Positions 6,163 through 7,848 of a stretch of DNA of 7,848 nucleotides are shown here, piece after piece. Position 1 is the stretch's first letter. Each line of letters opens with the position of its first letter. This stretch comes from Bacteroidales bacterium (GTDB taxonomy: Bacteria; Bacteroidota; Bacteroidia; Bacteroidales; UBA4181), in the NCBI GenBank assembly GCA_031260845.1, contig JAISKR010000303.1, forward strand, positions 1-7,848. The letters run 5' to 3'. The notes under the pieces are model-generated. The model saw only the letters and a program-made list of their open reading frames with translations. It searched no databases and was not told the DNA's origin. The translations under genes were made by a program, and so were the position numbers.

Positions 6163-7282
6163 AAAACATTTTCCGGTAACAGCGCCTGCGCAAATACAAT
6201 TCTTTGTCGTAACTTTTCCATGCTGTGATGGCATTCACATTACTTTCGAGTTGGGGATTGGAAATCGCCGTTGTGATATTGTTGCGGATGTACGCCTTGT
6301 TCAGTTCGGAATGATAGATGGAATGAATACCTTTGTTTTGCCATTCGGGCAATACGCCGTTCAGGTAGAGGTCGATGGTATCATTTTTGCGCAAAGCCTT
6401 CAAAAGATGAATGAATCCGAAGGGAAACATTCGCCCTTTCGCTTTCTGCATGGCTTTGGACAGCGAAGGCATCGTGATAGCGAATCCGATGATTTTTCCG
6501 GTGGTATCTGCCACGAAACAAACAAATTCGGGCTTGATAAAACTGAAATACTGCTTTACATAATATTCTATTTCTCTGTCGGTGAGGGATACGAACCCGT
6601 AAAGATTGACAAATGCTGCATTCATCACTTCCAACACCTCTCTGGCGCGTGGTAAAATTTCGCGCACCGACTCAAATTTGAGTATTTGCAGGTTGTATTT
6701 TTGCAGAATCAACTGATTGATACGTTGCACTTTGTCCGGTATCGGCTGCGAAGCATTAAATTTATACTGAATCCAGTCTTCCGTTTTTTCATAAGCCAAT
6801 TGTTCAAAATGGGTAACATAATATGGATAATTATAGATATTGGCAATGGTAGGCAATTTGTCAAAACCTTCCACTAAAAGTCCTTCATTGTCCATATCCG
6901 TAAACCCGAGCGGACCGTGTACGCCCTGCATTCCACGTTCTTTCGCCCAATCTTCAACGGCTGCAAAAAGACTGCGGGACACTTCCAAATCATCAATAAA
7001 ATCAACCCATCCAATGCGCATCATGCGGGTTCCCCACTTGTCATTGGCACGATGATTGAGAATGCCGGCAATTCTGCCTGCAATCTTATTATCCTTGTAA
7101 GCCAGCCAATAACGGGCTTCACAATATTCAAAAGCCGGATTTTTATCTTTATGCAACGCCAGATATTCGCCATCAATTAACGGCGGCACCCAATACGCAC
7201 AGTTCTCAAACAGTTTGAATGGAAATTTGATAAAACGCTTTAAATCTTTGTCGGTCTGAACTTCCCGCAGTGTAATGCTCAT
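6161..7282 (-). CDS. GNAT-fold acyltransferase-like protein next to serine palmitoyltransferase
   Basis: A 373-residue protein that appears to hold two GNAT-like halves. The first (about residues 1-175) contains an I-A-G-R-I-A-G-I strand (67-74) and a highly structured V-H-G-P-L-G-F-T-D-M-D-N-E-G stretch (121-134). The second (about 185-373) contains K-I-I-G-F-A-I-T (263-270), then L-Y-L-N-G-V-L-P-E-W-Q-N-K-G-I (305-319), which sits where GNAT enzymes bind the acyl-CoA or acyl-ACP pantetheine. The usual Q/R-x-x-G-x-G/A motif ends here in His320 instead of Gly/Ala. A conserved-looking basic tail R-R-R-C-Y-R-K ends the protein. No signal peptide or transmembrane segment is evident. It begins 12 bases after the SPT-like gene, so the two are very probably one operon. 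By analogy with the GNAT-type bacterial ceramide synthase of Caulobacter, I infer that it may N-acylate the long-chain base, but this is a context-based guess. The family assignment to GNAT fold is moderately firm; the reaction is not known. Confidence 0.8.
   Translation of the reverse strand: MSITLREVQTDKDLKRFIKFPFKLFENCAYWVPPLIDGEYLALHKDKNPAFEYCEARYWLAYKDNKIAGRIAGILNHRANDKWGTRMMRIGWVDFIDDLEVSRSLFAAVEDWAKERGMQGVHGPLGFTDMDNEGLLVEGFDKLPTIANIYNYPYYVTHFEQLAYEKTEDWIQYKFNASQPIPDKVQRINQLILQKYNLQILKFESVREILPRAREVLEVMNAAFVNLYGFVSLTDREIEYYVKQYFSFIKPEFVCFVADTTGKIIGFAITMPSLSKAMQKAKGRMFPFGFIHLLKALRKNDTIDLYLNGVLPEWQNKGIHSIYHSELNKAYIRNNITTAISNPQLESNVNAITAWKSYDKELYLRRRCYRKMF
6778..6808. repeat. 31-base sequence repeated exactly at the right edge (copy 1)
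   Basis: This stretch inside the GNAT-fold gene, encoding about F159 to E168, is identical base for base to 7818-7848. Here it is in its natural reading frame with continuous protein sequence on both sides, so this copy is the genuine one. The match ends on one side at 6777/7817 (T versus G) and on the other at the end of the window. Confidence 0.97.
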
Positions 7283-7294
7283 AGTATGAACTGT

Positions 7295-7848
<554 letters not shown>

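Overview
The window looks like a piece of a Bacteroidota (probably Bacteroidales) chromosome. Four things point that way: exact matches to the Bacteroidetes -7 promoter element TAnnTTTG in front of two gene blocks; no strong Shine-Dalgarno sequences; the short AT-rich direct repeats often seen between genes in this phylum (TTCGTAA and TTAATGG types); and a serine-palmitoyltransferase-type gene, typical of sphingolipid-making Bacteroidetes. No plasmid, phage, transposon, CRISPR, rRNA or tRNA feature was seen.

Plus strand, 1-3643: the body and C-terminus of a D-Ala-D-Ala carboxypeptidase of the PBP4 / peptidase S13 type, whose N-terminus lies beyond the left edge. A 170-base AT-rich spacer with a four-copy 7-base repeat and a likely promoter follows. 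Then come glutamyl-tRNA synthetase (gltX) and, 11 bases later, a class I glutamine-amidotransferase-like hydrolase (peptidase C26). The last two are probably co-transcribed.

Minus strand, 7828-3695: the C-terminal part of a PLP-dependent alpha-oxoamine synthase that best fits serine palmitoyltransferase; 12 bases after it a 373-residue GNAT-fold protein; then a 147-base spacer with a terminator-like hairpin and a new -7 box; then a 772-residue protein joining a Pif1-like SF1 helicase to a complete C-terminal AAA+ ATPase. The helicase gene converges on the C26 gene.

Biologically, the right-hand pair is plausibly a two-gene sphingolipid cassette: SPT makes the long-chain base precursor, and the GNAT-fold protein is a candidate acyltransferase on it. 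The left half is housekeeping (cell wall, translation). The most unusual protein is the Pif1-AAA+ fusion, with two separate ATPase motors in one chain.

Caution: the last 31 bases repeat exactly an internal stretch of the GNAT-fold gene and put a stop codon into the SPT reading frame where conserved protein sequence should continue. This looks like a chimeric contig end, so the terminal ~20-30 bases should not be trusted as genomic sequence.
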